Shown here in pieces: positions 48,512 to 56,900 of a stretch of 64,000 nucleotides of DNA. Under the pieces are notes generated by a model. It did no database searches. It was not told where the DNA came from and saw only the letters and a program-made list of their open reading frames with translations. A program made the translations under genes and the position numbers. How positions within the stretch are numbered: position 1 is the first letter of the stretch; every line of letters begins with the position of its first letter. This DNA comes from Dactylosporangium vinaceum (GTDB taxonomy: Bacteria; Actinomycetota; Actinomycetes; Mycobacteriales; Micromonosporaceae): assembly GCF_019904175.1 (NCBI RefSeq), contig NZ_CP061913.1, forward strand, positions 5,766,001 to 5,830,000, given 5' to 3'.

Positions 48512-49126
48512 TTGACCGAACCGGCCGAGCACACCGCACAGCCGCGCACCCGGCTCACCGACCCCGCCGGGCTGTGCCTGATCGGGCTCGGGAGCATGGC
48601 GGTGCTCAACTTCTTCACCATCATGTTCTCCGGTGCCCTCGACGACTACCAGCCCGGGCTCGTGCACACGCTGTTCGCCTGGCTGCTGATCGTCGGGTGG
48701 CTGTACACCGCCGTCACGTTCATCCTGTGGCTGCACCTGGCCCGGGAGAACCTCGAGGACAACGGCGCGGACGGCCTGCGCTGGAAGCCCGTCCAGCCGG
48801 TCGTCTCCTGGTTCACCCCGGTCGCCAACCTGTGGGTGCCGATGCTCGTCGTCGCCGAGGTGTACTACCGCTCCGACAAGCTGGGCAACGAGCCGCTGCC
48901 GAGGAAGGTCGCCGGCTGGTGGGCCACGTTCGTGATCTCACTGATCCTGTTCGCGTTCCACGAGTTCGCGGTCGTCAACGCCAGCGTGCTGTTCCACTAC
49001 GAACCGTGGCTCAACCTGGTCTACGGCGCGGTCGGCTGCGTGGCCGCCGGCCTCGGCTTCCACATCGTCAGCCACGTCACCGAGATCCACCAGCAGTGGG
49101 CGACGGCCGAGCCGGACGCCGGGTGA
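48512..49126 (+). CDS. DUF4328 domain-containing membrane protein
   Basis: This 204-aa multi-pass membrane protein has the DUF4328 pattern FILWLHLARENLEDNG and FTPVANLWVPMLVVAEVYYRSD, with helices before and after (FFTIMFSG, VHTLFAWLLIVGWLYTAVTF, WWATFVISLILFAFHEFAVV, WLNLVYGAVGCVAAGLGFHI). A TTG start at 48512 is chosen because GAGGAGG lies at the right distance; no ATG is available near the N-terminus. It stands alone, and its 3' end overlaps the convergent sigma pseudogene by 50 bases. Confidence 0.8.
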   Translation: MTEPAEHTAQPRTRLTDPAGLCLIGLGSMAVLNFFTIMFSGALDDYQPGLVHTLFAWLLIVGWLYTAVTFILWLHLARENLEDNGADGLRWKPVQPVVSWFTPVANLWVPMLVVAEVYYRSDKLGNEPLPRKVAGWWATFVISLILFAFHEFAVVNASVLFHYEPWLNLVYGAVGCVAAGLGFHIVSHVTEIHQQWATAEPDAG

Positions 49127-49640
49127 CGTAAATCAGCCGCAGGATGCCGTTGTCGTACCGCTTGTGCGAGACCAGCCGCAGCGCGACAGCGGTGTCGAAG
49201 AGGGGGAGTCCTGCGCCGGGGGCGCACAGGTAGACGCCGAAGGCGGGCTGGTGGTTGGCCGCGGCCTCGGCGTACCGGTAGGTGCCGGGGTCGGCGTGCT
49301 CGCGGATCGCGTCCAGACAGGGCTCGCGGCCGTCGACCCACAGCGGCAGCGGCGGGAACTGCACGCGCACGTCGGCGGCGAGCAGCGCGGCGAGCGCGGC
49401 CCGGTCACCGGTCCGGTGCGCGTCCACGTAACGGCGCAGCATCCGCCGCTCCGCTCCGCTCCGCTCCGCTCGCCGCCCGCCCGCCCGCCCGCCCAGTCCA
49501 GGCGCTCGCGGAGCCGCGCGGCCGTCGAACCCGGGCCGGCCGCGCCAGGCCCGCAGGAACGTCTCCTGCACCAGGTCCTCGGCCTCGCCGAGCGCGCCCA
49601 CCATCCGGTAACAATGCGCCCGCAACTCACGGGCGGTCAC
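49077..49640 (-). pseudogene. SigG-type ECF sigma factor with the central region deleted
   Basis: The N-terminus reads ELRAHCYRMVGALGEAEDLVQETFLRAWRGRPGFDGRAAPRA, the region 2 core of SigG-like ECF sigma factors. The C-terminal half reads MLRRYVDAHRTGDRAALAALLAADVRVQFPPLPLWVDGRE, the SnoaL-like tail domain of the same family. The rest of region 2, the linker and all of region 4 (about 150 residues) are missing and replaced by Gly/Arg-rich codons from a microsatellite at 49450-49495. GTG 49640 overlaps the GNAT gene stop (GTGA). Without region 4 it cannot bind a -35 element. Confidence 0.8.
49448..49495. repeat. GC-rich microsatellites at the sigma-factor deletion junction
   Basis: On the plus strand a CGCTC pentanucleotide run (about four to five units, from about 49448) is followed by a CCGC/CCGCCCG-type run (CCGC CCGC repeats to about 49495). 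On the minus strand this is GGGC-type repeats followed by GAGCGGAGCGGAGCGGAGCG. The second motif is shared with the end of the 84-bp repeat unit at 13819-14183. Confidence 0.8.
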
Positions 49641-50365
49641 CGCCGCGGCAAGCTCGTCGTCGCCGTCGACTGATCGATGCTGAGCTGGGCGCCGAGCTCC
49701 TGGAAGCCGAGCGCCCGGGCCACCCGGCGCGACGGCTCGGGCCGGGCCCGCCACTGCGGGAGCAGCCCGGCGTCCAGGGCGGCGGTGACGGCCGCGGCGG
49801 CGACCGTCCGGGCCAGCCCGCGGCCGCGGTGCGCCGGATCGGTCAGGACGCTCAGGTGCGCGACGCCGCCCGGCCAGACCTCGTAGCCGGCCGCGGCGAC
49901 GACGGCCGGCCCGTCCCGCACGACGAACGCCGGCGAGGTGATCGCGTCGAGCCCCGCCTCGCCGGCCTCGTCGCCCGGGACCCGGTCGAGCAGCGGGCGC
50001 AGGTCCGCGGGGTCCGCCGCGGCGGCGCCGGCCACCGGCCGGAAGCACTCGGCGTCGCAGTAGGCGAGGGTCGCCGGGCCCAGGACGCCGGCGAGCGGCA
50101 GCCGGGCGCCGATGACCTGCGGGTCGGTCACGGCCGTGACCGGGAGGCCGCCGAGCGCGCGGCGGACGGCGGCGGCCGTGTGCTCGTCCGGCGCGGTGGC
50201 GATGGCGGCGTCACCGATGGTGACGATCCCGACCCAGCCGGGCGGGCTCAGGTGTGACGCCGGCGACACGACCACCGTGACGGCCGCGTCGGTGAAGCGG
50301 ACGGGCGCCGCGGCCATCCCGGTCCACACGCGGCGCACCCGGTGGAGCATCGATCCGTCGGGCAT
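49637..50365 (-). CDS. GNAT family N-acetyltransferase
   Basis: This is a 242-aa acetyltransferase. The C-terminal GNAT core shows VRDGPAVVAAAGYEVWPGGVAHLSVLTDPAHRGRGLARTVAAAAVTAALDAGLLPQWRA, where HRGRGLA is the acetyl-CoA pyrophosphate loop, and ending RRVARALGFQELG. The N-terminal 120 residues form a second, degenerate GNAT-like or substrate domain. The start is ATG 50365. The stop overlaps the start of the sigma pseudogene. The acceptor substrate is unknown. Confidence 0.85.
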   Translation of the reverse strand: MPDGSMLHRVRRVWTGMAAAPVRFTDAAVTVVVSPASHLSPPGWVGIVTIGDAAIATAPDEHTAAAVRRALGGLPVTAVTDPQVIGARLPLAGVLGPATLAYCDAECFRPVAGAAAADPADLRPLLDRVPGDEAGEAGLDAITSPAFVVRDGPAVVAAAGYEVWPGGVAHLSVLTDPAHRGRGLARTVAAAAVTAALDAGLLPQWRARPEPSRRVARALGFQELGAQLSIDQSTATTSLPRR

Positions 50366-50431
50366 GTGTCACGCTCCGCCACTCGTTCCGATTGTGATTG
50401 GCCGGTCCGGGCGCGGGGTACAAGCGCCGCC

Positions 50432-50653
50432 GTGACAAACATCGTCCTTCCCGGCAGTGTCCTGGCGGGCACCGCCGCCGAACTCGTCGAACGTCACCGG
50501 GCGGAGCCGGGCGGCGACGGCACGTGCCAGGCGTGCGGCTGGCCCGCCCCGTGCCCGGCCGCACAGCACGCCGGCCTGGTGCTCGCGTCCACCCCGGCCG
50601 CCCGGGCCGCCGCCACGGGGCCTGTCGCACCGCCGCTGCGCGCCGCGGCCTGA
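50432..50653 (+). CDS. Small Cys-motif hypothetical protein (73 aa)
   Basis: GTG 50432 starts VTNIVLPGSVLAGTAAELVERHRAEPGGDGTCQACGWPAPCPAA, which carries a C-x-x-C-x5-C motif of the type seen in short actinobacterial proteins near regulators. The tail is Ala/Pro-rich. It is divergent from the GNAT gene (66 bases) and convergent with the racemase-fold enzyme gene. The Cys motif may bind zinc. I do not recognise a named family. Confidence 0.5.
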   Translation: MTNIVLPGSVLAGTAAELVERHRAEPGGDGTCQACGWPAPCPAAQHAGLVLASTPAARAAATGPVAPPLRAAA

Positions 50654-50667
50654 GCGGGCTGCGGCGG

Positions 50668-51774
50668 TCACCAGCCGCGAACCCGCGGCCACACGGCCTC
50701 GACGATGCGTGAGCCGGGCTCGACGACGTGGTAGGCGTCGTGCTGGCCGGCGGTCGCGCACGCGTGGATCGGCAGGATCCGCACCCGGGCGCCGACCGGC
50801 AGCTCCGGCAGCCGCGCGGCACTGCCGGGCCGGATCGCCAGCATCCCGTGCTCCTGGCTCGCGTCGGCCATGACCAGGTCGTCGAAGAGGACACCGTCGA
50901 GGTCGGCGACGAGCCCGTAGCTCTGGTCGACCCGCTGCCGTGACGTACCCCGATCGCGGGACGTGGCCATCCAGCCGCCGTCGGTGAGGATCCAGCCCTT
51001 GCCGGCCTGGTGCCCGATGACGGTGACGACGACCGACAGCGCGAGATCCGCGTGGCTGCACACGCCGATGCCGGCCATCACGAGGTCGAAGAAGACGAAG
51101 TTGCCGGCCCGGACCTCCGTCACGCCGCGCAGGTCGGTGGCGAAGTGCGCGGTCGGCGTCGACCCGACGCTCACGACAGGCGTGGCGAACCCGGCCGCGC
51201 GCAGCACCTGCGCCGCCCGCACGGCCACGTCCCGCTCGTGCTGGGCGGCCGCCCGCAGCTGCTCGTCACCGTCGGCGAAGTACGACTCCCCGGCGTGCAC
51301 CAGCACTCCGCGCACCTGCCCGCCGGACGCCTCCAGCGTGGCCGCGATGTCCACGAGCGCCGGATCGTCCGGGTGTACGCCACCGCGGTGCCCGTCGCAG
51401 TCGACCTCGATGAACGCCGGCACCCCCGCGCCCGCGGCCTGCTCGACGCTGTCCAGCAGCACCGTGAGGTCCACGCCGCGCTCCCGCAGGGCCCGCACCC
51501 GTGGCAGCTTGTGCGGGGCGATGCCGACGGCGTAGAGGATGTCCCGGTATCCGGCGTCCGCGAACGCCTCGGCCTCGGCGAGAGTCGACACGGTGATCGC
51601 CCCGCCGGGCTCGACGATCCCGGCGACCTCGACCGACTTGGCCGTCTTGACGTGCTGGCGCAGCGAGACGCCGAGCCGCTCGAGGTGGGCCTGCAGGCGC
51701 CTGGCGTTCGCCTCGACGCGGCCGCGCTCCAGCGCCAGGAACGGGGTCGAAGGATCGTCCAATGAGCCGGTCAC
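50668..51774 (-). CDS. D-serine dehydratase/D-threonine aldolase-like PLP enzyme (DSD1 type)
   Basis: This is a 368-aa fold-type III PLP enzyme with an alanine-racemase-like N-terminal barrel. It starts TPFLALERGRVEANARRLQAHLERLGVSLRQHVKTAKSVEVA, with the Schiff-base Lys in HVKTAK. FIEVDCDGHRGGVHP and VSVGSTPTAHF (phosphate site) follow. The C-terminal PIHACATAGQHDAYHVV holds the His and Cys metal ligands of DSD1-type enzymes. It should act on D-Ser, D-Thr or related beta-hydroxy D-amino acids. It ends a two-gene unit with the upstream ABC gene (seven bases apart). Confidence 0.88.
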   Translation of the reverse strand: MTGSLDDPSTPFLALERGRVEANARRLQAHLERLGVSLRQHVKTAKSVEVAGIVEPGGAITVSTLAEAEAFADAGYRDILYAVGIAPHKLPRVRALRERGVDLTVLLDSVEQAAGAGVPAFIEVDCDGHRGGVHPDDPALVDIAATLEASGGQVRGVLVHAGESYFADGDEQLRAAAQHERDVAVRAAQVLRAAGFATPVVSVGSTPTAHFATDLRGVTEVRAGNFVFFDLVMAGIGVCSHADLALSVVVTVIGHQAGKGWILTDGGWMATSRDRGTSRQRVDQSYGLVADLDGVLFDDLVMADASQEHGMLAIRPGSAARLPELPVGARVRILPIHACATAGQHDAYHVVEPGSRIVEAVWPRVRGW

Positions 51775-51780
51775 GACTGG

Positions 51781-53592
51781 TCAGGCTACCGGCTCCGACT
51801 GGTAGCCCGCCGCCTGCAGGCGAAACAGCCGGGCGTACGCACCGTTCGCGGCCATCAGCTCGTCGTGGGTGCCCCGCTCGGTGATCCGGCCGTCGGCGAG
51901 GACGACGAGCGTGTCGGCGTCGCGCAGCGCACCCAGGCGGTGCGAGATCAGCAGGCTCGTCGCGCCCGCCCGGTGCGTCCGCAGGCCCCGGTGGATCGCG
52001 TGCTCGGCCTCGGCGTCCAGGCCGGCGCTCGGCTCGTCGAGGATGAGCAGGTCGCGGCCGTCGCGCAGGTAGGTGCGGGCCAGGGCCAGGCGCTGCCACT
52101 GCCCGCCGGAGAGCAGCACCCCCGTGGACTCGTCGTCCGGCCCGTCGGTGAACATTTTCGAGAGCATGGTGTCGTACCCGTGCGGCAGCGCCCGCACCGT
52201 CGAGTCGATCCCGGCCCGGGCCGCCGCGGCCCGGATGCGCTCCGGCGAGGACATCGCGTCCACGTCGCCGAGGCCGATGTTCTCGGCCGCGGTGAGCTCG
52301 TAGGTCATGTAGTCCTGGAACAGCGCGCCGATCCGGCTGCGCAGGTCGTCGAGGGACAGGTCGCGCACGTCCTGGCCGTCCCACAGGACGGTGCCGCGGT
52401 CCGGGTCGTAGAACCGGCACAGCAGCTTCACGATCGTGCTCTTCCCGGCGCCGTTCAGCCCGACCAGGCCGACCGCCTCGCCGTGCGGGATGACGAGCGT
52501 GACGCCGCGCAGGACCCAGTCCTGGTCGGGCGAGTATCGAAACCACACGTCGCGCAGCTCGACCGCGGTGCGCAGCCGGGGGACCGGGGCCGGGTCCGGC
52601 GGCTGCGGCAGGTCGGGGGTCGCGTCCAGGACGGCCCGGAAGTGCCGGTAGAGCAGCAGCGCGTGGTGCATCAGCGCCACCCGGTTGACGAGCGCGGCCA
52701 GCGTGGTCTGCAGCGCGGCGATGGCGGCCACGAGCGCGGAGACGTCGCCGACGCTGAGCGCACCGTGCAGCGCGGCCCGGGCCGCCCAGGCCAGCGCGGC
52801 ACCCAGCACCAGCGCCGAGAGCAGGCCGAGTGCGAACTGCACGCGCAGCGTGCGGGCGTCGAGGCGGCGGCGCTGCCCGTCGGAGGCGGCCAGTTCGTCG
52901 AGCATGCGCAGGCGGAACAGCTCCGAGAGGCCGAGCAGGCGCACCTCCTTGGCGGCGGGGAGGCTCGTCTGCAGCTCGGCGTAGAAGAACTCGCGGCGCT
53001 CGTGCGGGCTGATGCTCCACATCATCGCCGCCTGCTCGCGGCTCAGCCGGACCTCGGCGATGAGCGCCGGCAGCAGCCCGACGAGCGTGACAGCGGCGAT
53101 GGCCGGGTTGATCGCGGCCAGCACCACGACCATGCCCGCGAGCGTCACCGCGAGCTGGGCGGTGCCGATGACGCCGCGGACGACCTGGCCGGGGCCCGAG
53201 CGGCCGGCGGTCTGCGCCATCCGGAGGCGGTCGTGGAACGCCGGGTCCTCCAGCCGGGCCAGGCCGGTCAGGCGGGCGGTGGCCTGATACAGGTCGGACT
53301 GGGCGCGGCGGCCGATCGCGCGCCCGACCTCGTTCTGCAGATACGTGCCGAGCGACGGCAGCGTGGCCGCGAACAGCCCGGCGACGACCAGGCCGGCGAT
53401 GCTGAGGGCGAGCGTCCGCGCGGTACCCCCGCCGCTGGAAATTTCATCGAGGGCGCTCTTGAGCAGCCACACGGTGGCGACGGGCACGGCCGCGCCGACC
53501 AGGGTGACCACGGCGTCACCGGCCAGCCGGGCCGGGGTGGCGCGCACGCCGAGCCGCAGCGCGTGCCAGGCATCGTGGAGTGGTTGACGCAT
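51781..53592 (-). CDS. ABC exporter, fused permease and ATPase
   Basis: This 603-aa half-transporter has six membrane helices in the first 320 residues (VVTLVGAAVPVATVWLLKSAL, AGLVVAGLFAATLPSLG, VTLAGMVVVLAAINPAIAAVTLVGLLPALI and others). The ATPase follows: Walker A GLVGLNGAGKST, Q loop GALFQDYMTYELTAAENIGLG, signature LLSGGQWQRLALARTYLRDG, Walker B DLLILDEPSAGLDAEAE and switch His in SHRLGALRDADT. It acts as a homo- or heterodimer. It is divergent from a signal-peptidase-like gene 14 bases away, an arrangement known from peptide-export loci, but no precursor peptide is visible. Confidence 0.92.
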   Translation of the reverse strand: MRQPLHDAWHALRLGVRATPARLAGDAVVTLVGAAVPVATVWLLKSALDEISSGGGTARTLALSIAGLVVAGLFAATLPSLGTYLQNEVGRAIGRRAQSDLYQATARLTGLARLEDPAFHDRLRMAQTAGRSGPGQVVRGVIGTAQLAVTLAGMVVVLAAINPAIAAVTLVGLLPALIAEVRLSREQAAMMWSISPHERREFFYAELQTSLPAAKEVRLLGLSELFRLRMLDELAASDGQRRRLDARTLRVQFALGLLSALVLGAALAWAARAALHGALSVGDVSALVAAIAALQTTLAALVNRVALMHHALLLYRHFRAVLDATPDLPQPPDPAPVPRLRTAVELRDVWFRYSPDQDWVLRGVTLVIPHGEAVGLVGLNGAGKSTIVKLLCRFYDPDRGTVLWDGQDVRDLSLDDLRSRIGALFQDYMTYELTAAENIGLGDVDAMSSPERIRAAAARAGIDSTVRALPHGYDTMLSKMFTDGPDDESTGVLLSGGQWQRLALARTYLRDGRDLLILDEPSAGLDAEAEHAIHRGLRTHRAGATSLLISHRLGALRDADTLVVLADGRITERGTHDELMAANGAYARLFRLQAAGYQSEPVA

Positions 53593-53606
53593 CCGCGTAA
53601 ATTACC

Positions 53607-53978
53607 GTGACTGTGCTCGATATACATGCCCTGCGGTGGCTGCCGTGGCTGCTGATCCGGGTCGCCGGCGGCAGCATGGCCCCCGCCCTGCACGACGGTG
53701 ACCTGCTGCTGGTGCGGCGCTACCGGGGCCAGCCGCTGCGCGTCGGCGACATCGTCGTGCTGCACCGGCCGACCGGTCCCGTGCAGCTGCCACCGGGCGT
53801 GACTGTCGCGGCCGGCCCGGTCCCGCCGCAGCGGGCGGGTCGGCTCGTCAAGCGCATCGCCGCATTCGAGGGTGACGATGCCATGGTGGTGCTCGGGGAC
53901 AGCCCCGGGTACGACTCCCGGCTCTTCGGGCCGGTCCCGGTGAGCACCACCATCGGCATCGTGCGGCGACGGCTCTAG
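53607..53978 (+). CDS. S26 family signal peptidase-like protein
   Basis: This is a short (123 aa) S26 peptidase with Ser in VAGGSMAPALHDGDLLLVRRY, the general-base Lys in GRLVKRIAAFEGDDAMVVLGD, and GDSPGYDSRLFGPVPVSTTIGIVRRRL, the conserved GDNxxxSxDSRxxG-type box. One weak N-terminal hydrophobic segment (LRWLPWLLIRVAGG) may hold it at the membrane. Compact S26 enzymes of this kind often mature specific secreted peptides. It is divergent from the ABC exporter, which suggests joint processing and export. The 3' end overlaps the convergent GH31 gene by four bases. Confidence 0.85.
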   Translation: MTVLDIHALRWLPWLLIRVAGGSMAPALHDGDLLLVRRYRGQPLRVGDIVVLHRPTGPVQLPPGVTVAAGPVPPQRAGRLVKRIAAFEGDDAMVVLGDSPGYDSRLFGPVPVSTTIGIVRRRL

Positions 53979-56900
53979 CCGAGGCGGAAGCGCTGGGCCG
54001 CCGTCGTGTTGCAGTCCCAGATGCGCAGCAGGTCACCCGCCTTCTGGTTGTTGTTCGGGTCGTCGACGCAGCGGCCCGACTGCGGGTTGAACAGCGTGCC
54101 GTCGGCGCGCGTCGTCCAGGTCTGCGACGCGGTGCCGTTGCAGTCCCACAGCTGCACTGCCGTGCCGTTGGCCGTGCCGCCGTTCACCACGTCCAGGCAC
54201 TTGCCGAGCGTGCGCAGCGACTGGTCGCCGGGCGCCGACCAGCGCTGGGCGTCGCTGTTGTTGCAGCCCCAGAGCTGCACGGCCGTGCCCGAGGCCGGGG
54301 AGGCGTTGGCCACGTCGGCGCACAGCCCGCCCGGGCCGGTCACCGGGCCCGGCGGCAGCTTCCAGAGCTGCGCGGACGAGCCGTTGCAGGTGTAGGTCTG
54401 CAGCTGCACCGCCCCCGGCGTGGTGTTGCCGTTGGGCACGTCCAGGCACTGACCGCCGGACACGAGGGCCCCGCTGGACTGGTGTGACCACTGCTGTGCC
54501 GCCGCGCCCGAGCACGTGGCGATCGTGACCGCGGCGCCGGCGGTCACGCACTTGCCCAGGACGCGCAGCGTGTTGTCGGCGCCGTAGGCGAACGTCTGCG
54601 CGGCGGTGTGGTTGCACCCGTACATCTGCAGCGCCGTGCCGTCCGTGGCGCTCCCGCCGCGCACGTCCAGGCACAGCCCGCCGACGCCGACGACCTCGCC
54701 GGCGGTCGGGTTCGCCGTGGCCGAGCCCGCGAGCGTGACGGTGTGCTGGGCGTTGAGCGGCAGCGCGGCCGTCGTCACGGTGACGGTGCGCTGGTTGGCG
54801 TTCCACGCCCAGGCCGTCTCGGGGACCTGCACACCGTCGACGCTGACCGCGGTCGGGGCGTTGGAGTTCGAGAGCCTGAGGGTGTACTGCCGGGAGGTCG
54901 GTGCCCCCGCGAAGCTCCCGGTCTGGGCGCCGATCGTGAGCGTGCGCGACGCCTCGCTCCAGGCCAGCGGGGCCCGGGTCGACGCCGTCGGCGCGCCCTC
55001 ACCGGCGTCGGAGTAGAGCGAGAAGGTGCCGTCGGCGCCGGCCGCCACGTTGACGGTCAGCTGGGTCAGGGGCCGCTGGGCGGCGTTGTCGACGTAGTCG
55101 GTGCGGGTCGGCAGGATGCCGCCGGACTTGACGAGCACCGGCATCTGCGACAGCGGCGAGGTGTAGGTCACCGTGGACGGTCCACTGTAGACCTGGCCGG
55201 TGAAGTAGTCGGTCCAGGAGCCCGGCGGGATCCAGACCGAGCGGGAGCCGGAGCTGCTGGTGATCGGCGCGACGAGGACGTTGTCGCCGTAGAGGTACTC
55301 GCTGGGGTTCGTGTACGCCTCGGCGCTGCCCGGGTAGTTGAGGTACAGCGGCCGGGTGATCGGCACGCCCGTCGCGCTGGCCTGCTGGGCGAGCGTGTAG
55401 GTGTAGGGGACCAGGGCCTCGCGCAGCCGCAGGAACGTCTCGGCGCTGGCCTGGGCCGCGCCCGTGTAGTTCCACGGCAGCCGGTCGCCGTGGTCGGAGT
55501 GCAGCCGGTCGACCGGCTGGAAGGTGCCCAGCTGCAGCCACCGCGCGTACAGGTCGTCGGCGAGGTGCCCGCCGTGGAAGCTGCCGATGTCGTGGCTGAC
55601 GTTGGAGAACCCGGCCGCGGCCTCGTCCGGCGTGAACCGGGCCTCGAACGCGAGCATGTCCCAGGTCGCCGGGGTGTCGCCGGTGAACTGCATCGTGTTG
55701 CGCCGCTCGGCCCACGGCCCGACGGCGAAGTTGGAGTCGTCGTTGCCGAACTCGGCTCCGCCGATCCGCCCGAACGAGAACCCGCGCAGCCCGCGCGCGG
55801 CCGCCGCGTCGGCGTACGCCTGGTTGATGAGCGTGTCCGGCGACACGTGCGGGTCCGACGCGGTCGAGGCGCCGCAGCCGGTGCAGTAGTCGAGCCACCA
55901 GGTGCGCACGCCCTGCTGTTCGAACGACTTGTGCAGGTTCATGTACGCGGCCATGTGCGCGGGCTTGGACCAGTCGAAGACGTAGTTGCCGCCGTCCGGG
56001 ATCAGCCCGCCGGCCTGGCTGTTCGCGGTCGCGAACTTGGGATCGTTCCCGGCGATGCTGGTGTGGACGTTCAGCGAGACGTTGAGCCCCTGCTGCTTCG
56101 TCCAGTCCATGAAGCCCTGCGGGTCCGGGAACAGTGCGGTGTTCCAGTTCCAGCCGTTCCACTGGCTGGGCGACTTGAAGTCGGTGTCGATGACGAGCCA
56201 GTCGATCGGCGTGAACGAGCTGCGGAACGTGGGCAGCAGCGTGTTCTGGTAGTCGGCCGTGCTGTACGCGTAGTAGCGGGAGTACCAGACGCCGTACGCG
56301 GACTGGGGCAGCAGCGCGGAGCCGCCGGTGAGCGCGTTGAGGTCGCTGAGGCCCTGCTTGAAGTTCTGCCCGTAGCCGAAGAAGTAGCCGTCCTGGTACG
56401 GCTGGTTGCCGTGCCCCGGCCGGGTGCTCACGACGTGCGCGGCGTTGAGCAGGGCGGTGCGGCTGTCGTCGAGGAGGTACCAGCCGGACTTGGCCAGGAT
56501 CCCCGGGTGCTCCGGCACCGGCACGGTCCGCGGGTTGTCGAGCGACCGCGACCAGCCGCCGAGCGCGTCCTTCGGCCCGGCGCCGTACCCGGTCGTCAGC
56601 AGCGTGTTGGCCGCCGCCGGATACGTCGTCGAGCCGGTCGGCGTCAACGCGATGCTGTCGATGTTGACGCGCCCGGAGTCGCTCGCGTTCTGCACGACCG
56701 TGACGGTGCTCGTCCCGGCCGGCACGCTGACGGTCGTCGCGGCGGTGCTCCACGTGTCCCAGCTGCCCGTCGGCGGCAGGCTGAGCTGCGGCCCGGCCGT
56801 GCTGCCGATCTTCGTCGACATCGACCGGGTGGTGGTCTGCCCGTCCCCGCCCGCCGCGTTGGCGTAGCGGACCTGCAGCTTGTAGCTGCCGGCGGCCGGC

